Below, piece after piece: positions 53,416 to 62,602 of a DNA stretch of 64,000 bases. The position numbers were made by a program, and so were the translations under genes. The notes under the pieces were generated by a model, which saw only the letters and a list, made by a program, of their open reading frames with translations, searched no databases and was not told where the DNA came from. Where the stretch lies: NCBI GenBank assembly GCA_963838205.1, contig CAWIQF010000001.1, forward strand, positions 420,349-484,348, written 5' to 3'. This DNA comes from CAIVVT01 sp963838205 (lineage in GTDB: Bacteria; Acidobacteriota; Terriglobia; Bryobacterales; Bryobacteraceae). The stretch's first letter is position 1, and the number at the start of each line of letters is the position of its first letter.

Positions 53416-56400
53416 ATGCAGACGACAGCTATGTTGGTCCTGATGGCTGGGTTGACGCTTTCAGCGCAGGATTTCACCCGCGGAGTGGGGGTGTACCCGG
53501 GCAATCCGAAAGAAGATTTCGCGCCGCGGATGCGCGTGGATCGGACCACTTACCGCAACCTGGCGCTGCATCGCGCAGCCTACCATTCGAGCAGCTACGA
53601 CTACAACCTGACGGCGCAACTGGTGACCGACGGCATCGTGGAGACCAAACTGCCGCGCTGGGAAGCGGTTTCGACGAGCCAGCAGGGCGCGCTGAAGAAG
53701 AACGAGCGCCAATGGATGTTCGACAACAATCCGGTGACGCATGTGGTGGTGAAGAGACCGGGCGCCTGGGTGCGATTCGAACTGCTGGGCGGCGAGGCCG
53801 CACCCGAGGTGGACCGCGTCCAGATCGACGCGCGCGCGCAATCGAGTTTTGGACCGGGAAAAAGCTGGACGTGCATCGTCTCGGGCTCCGACGACGGGCA
53901 GACGTGGAGCGAGCTGGGCCGCGCGCCGAACCCGCCCAAGCCGGCCGAGGCGTTCGGGCCATCGCTCATTTCTGTGGCCTTCGGCGCGCCGTCGCACAGC
54001 CGGATGTACCGGCTCGATTTTCAGGCCGATAGCGACCTCACGTGGCAGGTCGGAGACATTTCGTTTTTCGACAAAGATCGGAGATTGAGCATCGGCGGGC
54101 CGTACGATTTCACGAGCGCGTGGATGAGCGCGGGCGTAGGCGAGGAATGGGTGTACGTCGACCTGGGCGCGGAGTGCCAGTTCGACCGCGTGGTGCTGCA
54201 CTGGATCCGGCCGGCGGCGGAAGGATCCATCCAGGTGTCGGACGACGCCGCGGCCTGGCGCACGCTGCAGGCGTTGCCGTCGCCGGGCGCGGCATCCGAC
54301 GACATCAAGCTGGCGACGCCCGGGCAAGGAAGGTACGTGCGCGTGCTGATGACGCGGCCGGTTTCGAGCGAAGGTTACATCCTAAGCGAACTGGAGGTTT
54401 ACGGCCGCGGCGGCCCGGTGCCGGAGCCGCAGGCGGCGCCCGCGCGCGCCGATGGACGACTAGAGCTGGCCGGCGGCGCATGGCGGCTGCAACGCGATTC
54501 GATGGTCGAGGCCAGCGGCGAAACGCTCTCTCAGCCGGGCTACGCCGACCAGGACTGGATGATCGCGACCGTGCCCGCAACCACTCTTTCGAGCTACTGG
54601 AATGACGGCGCACTGCCGGATCCGAACTACGGCGACAACCAGAACATGATTTCGGATTCGTTCTTCTACGCCGATTTCTGGTACCGGAACGAGTTCATCG
54701 CGCCGGCGGCGGCCAACGGAAAGCATGTCTGGCTGAATTTCGACGGGATCAACTGGAAGGCCGACGTTTACCTGAACGGCGCGAAGCTGGGGCGCATCGA
54801 AGGCGGATTCATGCGCGGGCGATTCGACATCACGGGCCGCGTGCGCGCCGGCGGGAAGAATGCATTGGCCGTGCGCATTATCAAAAACGCGACGCCGGGC
54901 AGCGTGCGTGAGAAGAACTGGCACAGCCCGGACACGAATGGCGGCGCGTTGGGCCTGGACAATCCCACGTACCACGCCTCGGTGGGATGGGATTGGATCC
55001 CGACGATTCGCGGGCGCAACACGGGCATCTGGAGCAGCGTGTATCTGACCACGACGGGCGCGGTGACGATCGAGAATCCGTTTGTCAGCACGACGCTGCC
55101 GCTGCCCGACACATCCACGGCGGACGTGAGCGTGGAGGTCGCTCTGCAGAACCACGACGCCAAGCCGGTCGCCGGCACATTGCGCGGGCGCTTCGGCGAC
55201 GTCGCGTTTGAGACACCGGTGCGGCTGGCGGCGTCCGAAACGAAGGTCGTGAAACTCGATCCCGCCACGAACCCGGCGCTGCGGCTGCACAACCCGAAGC
55301 TGTGGTGGCCGGTGGGCTACGGCGAAGCGAGCCTGTACCCGGTCGAGTTGAAATTCGAGTCCGACCGGCGCGGCGTTTCGGACGAAAAATCGTTCCAGTC
55401 GGGTGTGCGGCAATTCACCTACAGCGAGGAGGGCGGAGCGCTGCGGCTGTGGATCAACGGGCGGCGCTTCGTGGCGCGCGGGGGCAACTGGGGCTTCGGC
55501 GAATCGATGCTGCGCTACCGCGCACGCGAGTACGACACGGCCGTGCGCTACCACCGCGAGATGAACCTGACGATGATTCGCAACTGGGTGGGGCAGATCG
55601 GCGACGACGCGTTCTATGAAGCCTGCGACCGGCATGGCGTCGTGGTGTGGCAGGACTTCTGGCTGGCGAACCCGTGGGACGGCCCGGACCCGTCGGACAA
55701 CGAAATGTTCCTGCGCAACGCCCGTGACTTCGTCCTGCGGATCCGCAACCATGCCTCGCTGGGACTCTATTGCGGACGCAACGAGGGCTTCCCGCCGAAG
55801 GTGCTGGACGACGGCCTGCGGCAGATGCTGGCCGAACTGCAGCCGGGCCTGCACTATATTGGAAGCTCGGCCGACAACGTGGTGAGCGGCCACGGGCCGT
55901 ATCAGGCCATGCCGGCGAAATTCTACTTCACCCAGCGGGCGACGACGCAACTGCACAGCGAACTGGGCATGCCGAACATCGTCACGCTGGACAGTTTGCG
56001 GCTGATGATGCCGGAGCGGGCGATGTGGCCGCAGGGCGACATGTGGGGGATCCACGATTTCAGCCTGCAGGGCGCGCAGGGCGGCAAATCGTTTCTCGAT
56101 CGCATCGAAAAAAGTTACGGCGGAGCGGACAACGTCGCGGACTGGGTCGCCCTGGCGCAGTTCGTGAACTATGAAGGTTACCGTGCGATGTTCGAAGCGC
56201 AGAGCAAGAACCGCATGGGCCTGCTGATCTGGATGAGCCACCCGGCGTGGCCCTCCTTCGTTTGGCAGACCTACGACTACTACTTCGAGCCGACGGCGGC
56301 CTACTTCGGAATCAAGAAGGCTTCGGAGCCGTTGCACATCCAGTGGAACCAGGCGACCGACAATATCGAAGTCGTCAACTACAACGCAGGCGAGGTGCGC

Positions 56401-56985
56401 GGGCTGAGCGCCGAGGTCCAGCTTCTGAACATGGACGGGAGCGTGCAGTGGGAAAAGACGGCGGCTGTCGACAGTCCCGAAGACAGCGTGCTGGCGCCGA
56501 TCCGGATGGAATACCCGTCCACTTTGAGCGCCGTGCATTTCCTGCGGCTGCGCCTGACGCGCGCAGACCAGCTCGTCTCGGAGAACTTCTACTGGCGTGG
56601 AACCGAGGAAGGCAACTATCGCGCGCTGCGGACATTGCCGAAGGCGAATCTGGAGTTGGTGTCAACCGGCGGACCCGAGGGCAGCCGCTGGCTTATCACT
56701 ACCGAGGTGCGCAACGTCTCCCAGTCTCCAGCGCTCATGGTGCGGCTGAAAGCGGTGCGCGAGAAGAGCCGCGATCGCATCCTGCCGGCCATTTACAGCG
56801 ACAATTACTTCACGCTGATGCCGGGGGAGCGGCGCACGATCGTGACGGAAGTGAAGGACGCCGACACGCGCGGCGAGGACCCGCGCCTGGTTGTCGAAGG
56901 CTTTAACGTGGGTGACGTCAAGCAGATGCTGAAAACCACGCGCCGGGCAGCCAGTGGCGGCGCCATATCGAACGATGGGCGCTGA
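53416..56985 (+). CDS. Exported GH2 glycoside hydrolase with discoidin-like domains
   Basis: A 1189-residue secreted enzyme. The signal peptide (MLVLMAGLTLSAQD) is followed by two discoidin/F5-8-type segments (about 40-190 and 210-335), the GH2 jelly-roll (GRLELAGGAWRLQRDSMVEA onward), Ig-like domain and TIM barrel. The acid/base motif is CGRNEGFPPK (N789-E790) and the probable nucleophile is E849 in LHSELGMPN. Closest groups are beta-mannosidase and exo-beta-glucosaminidase-like GH2 enzymes; the substrate is not certain. Confidence 0.82.
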   Translation: MQTTAMLVLMAGLTLSAQDFTRGVGVYPGNPKEDFAPRMRVDRTTYRNLALHRAAYHSSSYDYNLTAQLVTDGIVETKLPRWEAVSTSQQGALKKNERQWMFDNNPVTHVVVKRPGAWVRFELLGGEAAPEVDRVQIDARAQSSFGPGKSWTCIVSGSDDGQTWSELGRAPNPPKPAEAFGPSLISVAFGAPSHSRMYRLDFQADSDLTWQVGDISFFDKDRRLSIGGPYDFTSAWMSAGVGEEWVYVDLGAECQFDRVVLHWIRPAAEGSIQVSDDAAAWRTLQALPSPGAASDDIKLATPGQGRYVRVLMTRPVSSEGYILSELEVYGRGGPVPEPQAAPARADGRLELAGGAWRLQRDSMVEASGETLSQPGYADQDWMIATVPATTLSSYWNDGALPDPNYGDNQNMISDSFFYADFWYRNEFIAPAAANGKHVWLNFDGINWKADVYLNGAKLGRIEGGFMRGRFDITGRVRAGGKNALAVRIIKNATPGSVREKNWHSPDTNGGALGLDNPTYHASVGWDWIPTIRGRNTGIWSSVYLTTTGAVTIENPFVSTTLPLPDTSTADVSVEVALQNHDAKPVAGTLRGRFGDVAFETPVRLAASETKVVKLDPATNPALRLHNPKLWWPVGYGEASLYPVELKFESDRRGVSDEKSFQSGVRQFTYSEEGGALRLWINGRRFVARGGNWGFGESMLRYRAREYDTAVRYHREMNLTMIRNWVGQIGDDAFYEACDRHGVVVWQDFWLANPWDGPDPSDNEMFLRNARDFVLRIRNHASLGLYCGRNEGFPPKVLDDGLRQMLAELQPGLHYIGSSADNVVSGHGPYQAMPAKFYFTQRATTQLHSELGMPNIVTLDSLRLMMPERAMWPQGDMWGIHDFSLQGAQGGKSFLDRIEKSYGGADNVADWVALAQFVNYEGYRAMFEAQSKNRMGLLIWMSHPAWPSFVWQTYDYYFEPTAAYFGIKKASEPLHIQWNQATDNIEVVNYNAGEVRGLSAEVQLLNMDGSVQWEKTAAVDSPEDSVLAPIRMEYPSTLSAVHFLRLRLTRADQLVSENFYWRGTEEGNYRALRTLPKANLELVSTGGPEGSRWLITTEVRNVSQSPALMVRLKAVREKSRDRILPAIYSDNYFTLMPGERRTIVTEVKDADTRGEDPRLVVEGFNVGDVKQMLKTTRRAASGGAISNDGR

Positions 56986-57055
56986 CGTCGGCGGATTGGA
57001 ATCCTGGATAGAATCGAACTGAGGACTCATCTTTTCAGAGGAGAGCACGCCAGAA

Positions 57056-57712
57056 GTGTCGATGAGGCGGCCAACATCCCGGCGAGGGCACGGCGTCTTC
57101 CGGACGCTGGCTCTGCTATTGGCGATCGGCGCCCTCGCGCTGGCGTCTCGACCGGCGACGAACGTCGAGCGGGATTGTATCGCCGCCAGCATCCGCTGGG
57201 GCCAGTTTGGCTGCGCCGTTTCCGACCTGGACGGCGATCACCAGGCGGACTTCGCGTTTCCCGTGCAGGTGTACGGTTCGGCAAATCGCCCTGCTTCTAT
57301 TTCAGTTCACCTCAGCAGCACGCATGGCGCTTACGAACTGACTCTCCCGGCTGGCCGGCCCGCGCTGGCATTCGTGCTCCGGGATGTGAATGGGGACGGC
57401 TACGTGGATCTCGCTCTGATCGGCGGCCTGAACCAGACCGTGGGCGTGTTTTTGAATGATGGGTCGGGCCGATTTGAATTCGATGTTCTGGACCGTTACG
57501 TAACCGCGCCGAGCACGGACTATTCCCAGTTGATGCCCCCGGGCCGCTCTGCGGCGTGGCTGTGCGCGATGTGGAATAGCGGGTCTCAACAGGCAGCCGT
57601 GCGCGGCCGGCGTCGAACGGATTTCCTGAACAACGCCGCCGTCCACGGGCCGGTTCAAGAGCCGGTTGATCTCCCGCGCTTTCTAGATCTGCCCCGCAAC
57701 CGGGCGCCGTAG
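57056..57712 (+). CDS. Secreted VCBS/FG-GAP-like protein
   Basis: A 218-residue protein with an N-terminal hydrophobic signal (GVFRTLALLLAIGALALA). Two Ca-binding-like repeats are visible (VSDLDGDHQADFAFP and LRDVNGDGYVDLALIG), followed by GVFLNDGSGRFEFD. The C-terminal 60 residues are basic and low-complexity. GTG 57056 is chosen because AGAGGAGAG lies 10 bases upstream; an ATG two codons on is possible. Similar proteins occur before metal RND operons in Acidobacteria (from memory). Confidence 0.6.
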   Translation: MSMRRPTSRRGHGVFRTLALLLAIGALALASRPATNVERDCIAASIRWGQFGCAVSDLDGDHQADFAFPVQVYGSANRPASISVHLSSTHGAYELTLPAGRPALAFVLRDVNGDGYVDLALIGGLNQTVGVFLNDGSGRFEFDVLDRYVTAPSTDYSQLMPPGRSAAWLCAMWNSGSQQAAVRGRRRTDFLNNAAVHGPVQEPVDLPRFLDLPRNRAP

Positions 57713-58051
57713 TTTCCCGTCAATTCCCTTTCACGCCTCCTGGATCCGGATCGGCCGGCGGGCCAGCGCACCGGCATACCGGCACAGCGCCTGAACCCGG
57801 CGCCCGACAAGAAAATTCAGCGATTCGTCGTGCCGGTATTGGAGCGCACGATCGGGCTGAGCGGCATTCCAGCCAGGACGCGGAGTTGGGAGAGTTCAAC
57901 GCAGCCGGCCCCGCCGCGGACGCACTCGCGCCAGGTGGAATAGCGGTAGCAAGAGTTGGGGATAGCACAACGGGTGGATGGAAATGTTCAGAACAAGAGT
58001 TTGCACAAGTCGTAAAAAGGCGTCGCCCGCCGTGGGCTGTGAGGTGATCCA
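57713..58051. other. Intergenic gap without supported gene
   Basis: No convincing gene, promoter or RNA is visible in these 339 bases. Minus-strand open frames here overlap the efflux adaptor start and have shadow-like composition. This is where an outer-membrane factor gene (CzcC type) might be expected, but no TolC-like coding sequence is found. Confidence 0.5.
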
Positions 58052-59191
58052 ATGAACCGCATGACTTCGGTGCACGCCGTCTGCTGTGCCGCGCTGGGGC
58101 TTGTTCTGGCGGGCTGTGGCGACAAGGCGAAACCGGATCCGTCGGCCGGAGCGCCGCCGCCGGCCAAGGTCGAGCGCGAGAACGACTCATCGATGGTGCA
58201 TGTGGATCGTCCCGAGCAATTCGCTCTCGCCGTCGCCGCATCCTTCCAAGCCGCGCCCGAATTAAGCGCCACGGGCGTGGTCAGTCCCGACGTATCGCGC
58301 AGCGTGCCGGTGGTCTCACTGGTTTCGGGCCGGGTTGTTGAAATCCACGCCCGCCTGGGGGACGAGGTGAAAAAAGGGCAACTGCTCGTGAAGGTCCGAA
58401 GCTCGGATGTCGCCGGCGCTTTCGCCGATTACCGCAAGGCCGTAGTGAACGAGCAACTGACGCGCACGCAGTTGCAGCGCGAGAAGAGTCTGTTGGAGAA
58501 AGGCGCGGTCGCCGCGAAAGACGTCGAAACGGCGCAGAGCGCCGAGGATGCCGCGAAGGTCGATCTCGACACGACTACCGAACGGCTGCGGCTGCTGGGA
58601 TCCGACCTCGATCATCCCACCGGCATCGTGGACGTCTATGCCCCGGTGGCGGGCGTGATCACGGACCAGCAGGTGACCGATGGCGCGGGCGTGCAGGCGC
58701 TCGCCGCGCCCAACCCGTTCACGATCTCCGACCTTTCCGAGGTCTGGATCATCTGCGACGTTTTTGAAAACAACCTGGCCGGCGTGAAAGTCGGCGAGTC
58801 CGCCGACATCACGTTGAACGCCTATCCGGGCCAGGTTCTGCGAGGCCGCGTCAGCAACATTGGAGCGATCATGGACCCCAATCTGCGCACGGCCAAGGTG
58901 CGCATCGAAGTACCGAACCCCGGCCAGACGATGCGCATCGGCATGTTCGCCACGGCCACGTTCCATGGGCAGAAACTGGAAACGCACACGTCCGTGCCCG
59001 CCGCGGCGATTCTCCATCTGCACGATCGCGACTGGGTCTACGTGCCCGCCGATGGCGGCCGTTTCCGGCGCGTGGAAGTGGTGGGCGGCAGGATGCTGCC
59101 GGCGAACCAGCAGGAGATTCGTTCGGGGCTCGCGCCGGGCGCACAGGTGGTGCGCGACGCGCTCGTCTTGCAAAACACGGTGGACCAGTAA
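58052..59191 (+). CDS. RND efflux periplasmic adaptor lipoprotein (CzcB/CusB type)
   Basis: A 379-residue membrane-fusion protein. The N-terminus has a lipobox (LGLVLAGCGDKAKPD), so it is a lipoprotein. The lipoyl/barrel-sandwich halves are SLVSGRVVEIHARLGDEV and VYAPVAGVITDQQVTDGA, joined by a helical hairpin. The beta-barrel domain (IICDVFENNLAGVKVGESAD) and a membrane-proximal domain follow. The pump ATG overlaps its stop by one base, so they are made together. Confidence 0.9.
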   Translation: MNRMTSVHAVCCAALGLVLAGCGDKAKPDPSAGAPPPAKVERENDSSMVHVDRPEQFALAVAASFQAAPELSATGVVSPDVSRSVPVVSLVSGRVVEIHARLGDEVKKGQLLVKVRSSDVAGAFADYRKAVVNEQLTRTQLQREKSLLEKGAVAAKDVETAQSAEDAAKVDLDTTTERLRLLGSDLDHPTGIVDVYAPVAGVITDQQVTDGAGVQALAAPNPFTISDLSEVWIICDVFENNLAGVKVGESADITLNAYPGQVLRGRVSNIGAIMDPNLRTAKVRIEVPNPGQTMRIGMFATATFHGQKLETHTSVPAAAILHLHDRDWVYVPADGGRFRRVEVVGGRMLPANQQEIRSGLAPGAQVVRDALVLQNTVDQ

Positions 59192-62100
59192 TGATTCAGC
59201 GAATCGTCGATTTCGCTCTCAGCAAGCGGCTCCTCATTCTGGGCGTTGCGGCCCTGCTGTTCGGTTGGGGCATCCTAGCCTTCCGCGTCCTGCCCATCGA
59301 GGCCTATCCGGACGTGGCGAACAACTACGTGAACGTCATCACGCAGTGGCCCGGCCGCGCGGCGGAAGAGGTCGAACAGCAGGTGACGATCCCCCTGGAG
59401 ATTGCCATGAACGGCTTGCCGCACCTCGAACATCTGCGCTCCACAACGTTGTTCGGCCTGTCGAGCATCATGTTGATCTTCGACGACGACTCGATCAACC
59501 AATGGAACCGCCAGAAGGTGCTGGAGAGGCTGGCGCAGGCGACGCTGCCGGCAGGTCTGCAACCGCAAATGGGCACCGACTGGAGCCCGGTGGGACAAAT
59601 CTACTTCTACACGCTGAAGAGCACCAACCCGAAATACGACGTGATGGAGCTGAAAGCGCTCGAAGACTGGGTGCTTGAGAAGCAGTTCAAATCCGTGCCC
59701 AACGTGGTCGACGTGTCGAGCCTGGGCGGCGCCACGCGCGAATACCAGGTGCGGATCGATCCCAACAAGCTGATCTCCTACGGGCTGAGCATCGGCCAGT
59801 TGGAGCAGCAACTTGCGGCCAACAACGTCAATGCGGGCGGCAGTTTCATCGAGGCCGGTCTGCAACAGATCAACGTTCGGGCGGTAGGCCTGGTGACCAG
59901 CGTTCACGATATCGAAGAGACGGTTCTCACGACGAAGAGCGGGACGCCGCTGCAGATAAAGGATATCGCCGTGGTTCAGCAGGGCCCCAAGATCCGGCTG
60001 GGCCGGAACGGTAAATCGATCCACCGCGCGGACGGTAGAATCATCGACAACGACGACGTGGTGGAAGGCATTGTGCTGCTGCAAAAAGGCGCCGAGGCCG
60101 ACGCGACGTTGAAAGCCCTCCACGCCAAGGTCCAGGAGCTGAACGAGCGCATCCTGCCCCCGGGCGTGAAGGTCGTTCCGTTCCTCGATCGCAGCGATCT
60201 GATGCACTTCACGACGCGCACAGTAGAGAAGAATCTCACCGAGGGCATGTTGCTCGTGTCGGTGGTTCTGTTTCTGTTCCTGGGTAATATCCGCGGGGCG
60301 TTGATCATCGCTATCACAATTCCGTTTTCCCTGATGTTCGCCGCCATTTGTCTGGACCTCGGCAAGATCCCCGCCAATCTGCTCTCGTTGGGCGCGCTCG
60401 ATTTCGGGATGGTCGTGGACGGTTCCGTGGTGATGATCGAGAACATCATCCGCCACCTGGGCCGGGAGGAGAACAGCGGGCTCTCCGTGCACGACAGGAT
60501 TCGCGCCGCGGCGCACGAAGTGCAGCGTCCCGTGTTTTATGCGAAGGCGATGGTGATCACTGCCTTCCTGCCGATCTTCACTCTGCAGCGAGTAGAGGGC
60601 CGGCTTTTCCGGCCGATGGCGTGGACGGTTGCCTTCGCCTTGCTGGGCGCGCTCGTCTTCTCGATCCTCATCGCGACGGTCCTGGCCAGCTATGCGTTTC
60701 GCAACGGAGTGAAGGAGTGGCGCAATCCGGTCATCGAATGGATCACCGGCCAGTACCGTTATGGCGTGACATGGGCCGTCCACCACCTCTGGATCATGGT
60801 TGGCATGTCGGTGGTGGGCATAGGAGTGACGGTGCTGCTTCTCCTGAGCGGCATGATTGGGTCGGAGTTTCTGCCGCACCTCGACGAGGGCGCTATCTGG
60901 GTGCGCGGCACTCTGGCGCCGAGCACCGGTCCCACGGAAGGCATCCGAGTCGCCGACCAGGCGCGCGTGTTGCTCGCAAGATTCCCCGAAGTCACGGTTA
61001 CGACGAGCCAGGTCGGGCGCCCCGATGACGGCACCGACACGACCGGATTCTTTAACACCGAGTACTTTGTCGATCTGAAGCCCAAGAACCAATGGCGACC
61101 CATCTTTCACGAAGACAAAGAGCAACTCATCGCGGCCATGAACGCGGAACTCTCCGAGATTCCCGGCGTGAATTGGAACTTCTCCCAGCCCATAGCCGAC
61201 AACATGGAGGAGGCGGTGAGCGGCGTAAAGGGCGAACTCGCGCTGAAGATCTTCGGCGACGACCTGAAGCTGCTCGAAGCCAAAGCCGATGAGATCGTTG
61301 CCATCATGCATGGCGTCAAGGGCATCGAGGACCTGGGCGTGTTCCGCGTGATCGGCCAGCCGAACCTGAACGTGATTGTCGATCGCCAGCGCGCCGCGCG
61401 TTACCAGATCAACGTCGCCGACGTGCAGGACGCGATTCAGACGGCGGTGGGCGGCAACGCCGTGAGCCAGGTACTGCAGGGCGAGCAGCGCTTCGACCTG
61501 GTGCTGCGCTACCAGACGCCGTACCGCGATACGAAAGAGGCCATCGCCAACATTCGCCTTCTGGCGCCCTCCGGCGAACGCGTGTCGCTGGGGCAGCTTT
61601 GCAGCATCGAGACCACCGACGGCGCTTCGGAGATCTATCGCGAAGCCAACCAGCGCTACGTCGCCGTCAAATACAGTGTGCGCGGCCGCGACCTCGGAAG
61701 CACCGTCGAAGAAGCGATGGCCAAGGTGAATCGGCAGGTCAAGCTGCCTCCGGGCTACAAGTACGACTGGGCCGGGGAGTATGAAAGCCAGAAACGCTCC
61801 CAAGCCCGCCTGGCGGTCATCGTCCCGATCACGATCTTCCTCATCTTCATGATCCTCTACAGCGCATTCGGCAGTGCCAAGTGGGCCTGCCTCAACCTGA
61901 TGAACCTGTTCATCGCACCGATTGGCGGGCTCTTCGCGCTGCTGTTCACCGGCACCCACTTCAGCGTTTCCTCGGGCATCGGTTTCCTGGCCCTGTTCGG
62001 CGCTTCGGTGCAAATCGGCGTGATCATGGTGGAGTACATCAACCAGTTGCGCGCCCGCGGTCTTTCCGTCGTCGAGGCCGCCGTCGAAGGCGCGGTCCGC

Positions 62101-62331
62101 CGGCTCAGGCCGATCATGATGACGATGCTCGTGGCCACGCTGGGCCTCTTGCCAGCCGCCATGTCGCATGCCATCGGGTCGGATTCGCAACGCCCCTTCG
62201 CCATCGTCATTGTCGGCGGCCTGGTTGCCGACCTCGTGGTGAGCGTCTTCCTGCTGCCGACGCTGTACGTGTGGTGGGCCCGGCCGACCGACAAGCTGCC
62301 GCTGATCGAGTCCGCGGAGTCCGAAGCATAG
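59191..62331 (+). CDS. Heavy-metal RND efflux pump (CzcA/CusA family)
   Basis: A 1046-residue inner-membrane proton-driven pump. Family segments: ILAFRVLPIEAYPDVANNYV, NVITQWPGRAAEEVEQQVTI, SLGALDFGMVVDGSVVMIEN and FLPHLDEGAIWVRG. The TM4 motif DFGMVVDG matches the HME1 (CzcA, divalent Zn/Co/Cd) type rather than the Cu/Ag CusA type, which uses a different TM4 sequence. With the adaptor it would export divalent metal, probably through an outer-membrane factor encoded elsewhere. Confidence 0.92.
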   Translation: MIQRIVDFALSKRLLILGVAALLFGWGILAFRVLPIEAYPDVANNYVNVITQWPGRAAEEVEQQVTIPLEIAMNGLPHLEHLRSTTLFGLSSIMLIFDDDSINQWNRQKVLERLAQATLPAGLQPQMGTDWSPVGQIYFYTLKSTNPKYDVMELKALEDWVLEKQFKSVPNVVDVSSLGGATREYQVRIDPNKLISYGLSIGQLEQQLAANNVNAGGSFIEAGLQQINVRAVGLVTSVHDIEETVLTTKSGTPLQIKDIAVVQQGPKIRLGRNGKSIHRADGRIIDNDDVVEGIVLLQKGAEADATLKALHAKVQELNERILPPGVKVVPFLDRSDLMHFTTRTVEKNLTEGMLLVSVVLFLFLGNIRGALIIAITIPFSLMFAAICLDLGKIPANLLSLGALDFGMVVDGSVVMIENIIRHLGREENSGLSVHDRIRAAAHEVQRPVFYAKAMVITAFLPIFTLQRVEGRLFRPMAWTVAFALLGALVFSILIATVLASYAFRNGVKEWRNPVIEWITGQYRYGVTWAVHHLWIMVGMSVVGIGVTVLLLLSGMIGSEFLPHLDEGAIWVRGTLAPSTGPTEGIRVADQARVLLARFPEVTVTTSQVGRPDDGTDTTGFFNTEYFVDLKPKNQWRPIFHEDKEQLIAAMNAELSEIPGVNWNFSQPIADNMEEAVSGVKGELALKIFGDDLKLLEAKADEIVAIMHGVKGIEDLGVFRVIGQPNLNVIVDRQRAARYQINVADVQDAIQTAVGGNAVSQVLQGEQRFDLVLRYQTPYRDTKEAIANIRLLAPSGERVSLGQLCSIETTDGASEIYREANQRYVAVKYSVRGRDLGSTVEEAMAKVNRQVKLPPGYKYDWAGEYESQKRSQARLAVIVPITIFLIFMILYSAFGSAKWACLNLMNLFIAPIGGLFALLFTGTHFSVSSGIGFLALFGASVQIGVIMVEYINQLRARGLSVVEAAVEGAVRRLRPIMMTMLVATLGLLPAAMSHAIGSDSQRPFAIVIVGGLVADLVVSVFLLPTLYVWWARPTDKLPLIESAESEA

Positions 62332-62602
62332 CCGGTGCGACCGCCGCGCGCGGCTCGCTTTCCTCCCGCCCTGGTGCGTTCTGCGCGCCTACGCGCGCGC
62401 CGCCGGCCTTGGCACTGCTGCAACAATTGCCACCGATGTGATATTCTGCGCTTTATATCTTTTTTGCGTGCTGCAGCCGGGCCGCGTCCGCCCGGTTGCC
62501 GCTCTGGGCCACGTTCGCTGCATTCATGCGTTGGATGCTGGCCGGTTAGTCTGCCGCCACGTTCGCACTCGTCCTGTTCAATTCAAAAACCTGAGGTGCA
62601 GA

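Noticed and set aside
54460..56538. 692-residue open frame antisense to the GH2 enzyme
   Set aside because: Composition and lack of motifs are typical of antisense frames in high-GC DNA.
57720..58241. 173-residue minus-strand frame upstream of the RND adaptor
   Set aside because: It overlaps the adaptor's start and signal peptide, is Pro/Arg/Ala-rich and lacks motifs.
59275..62190. 971-residue open frame antisense to the RND pump
   Set aside because: Shadow frame; the pump on the plus strand shows all family motifs.
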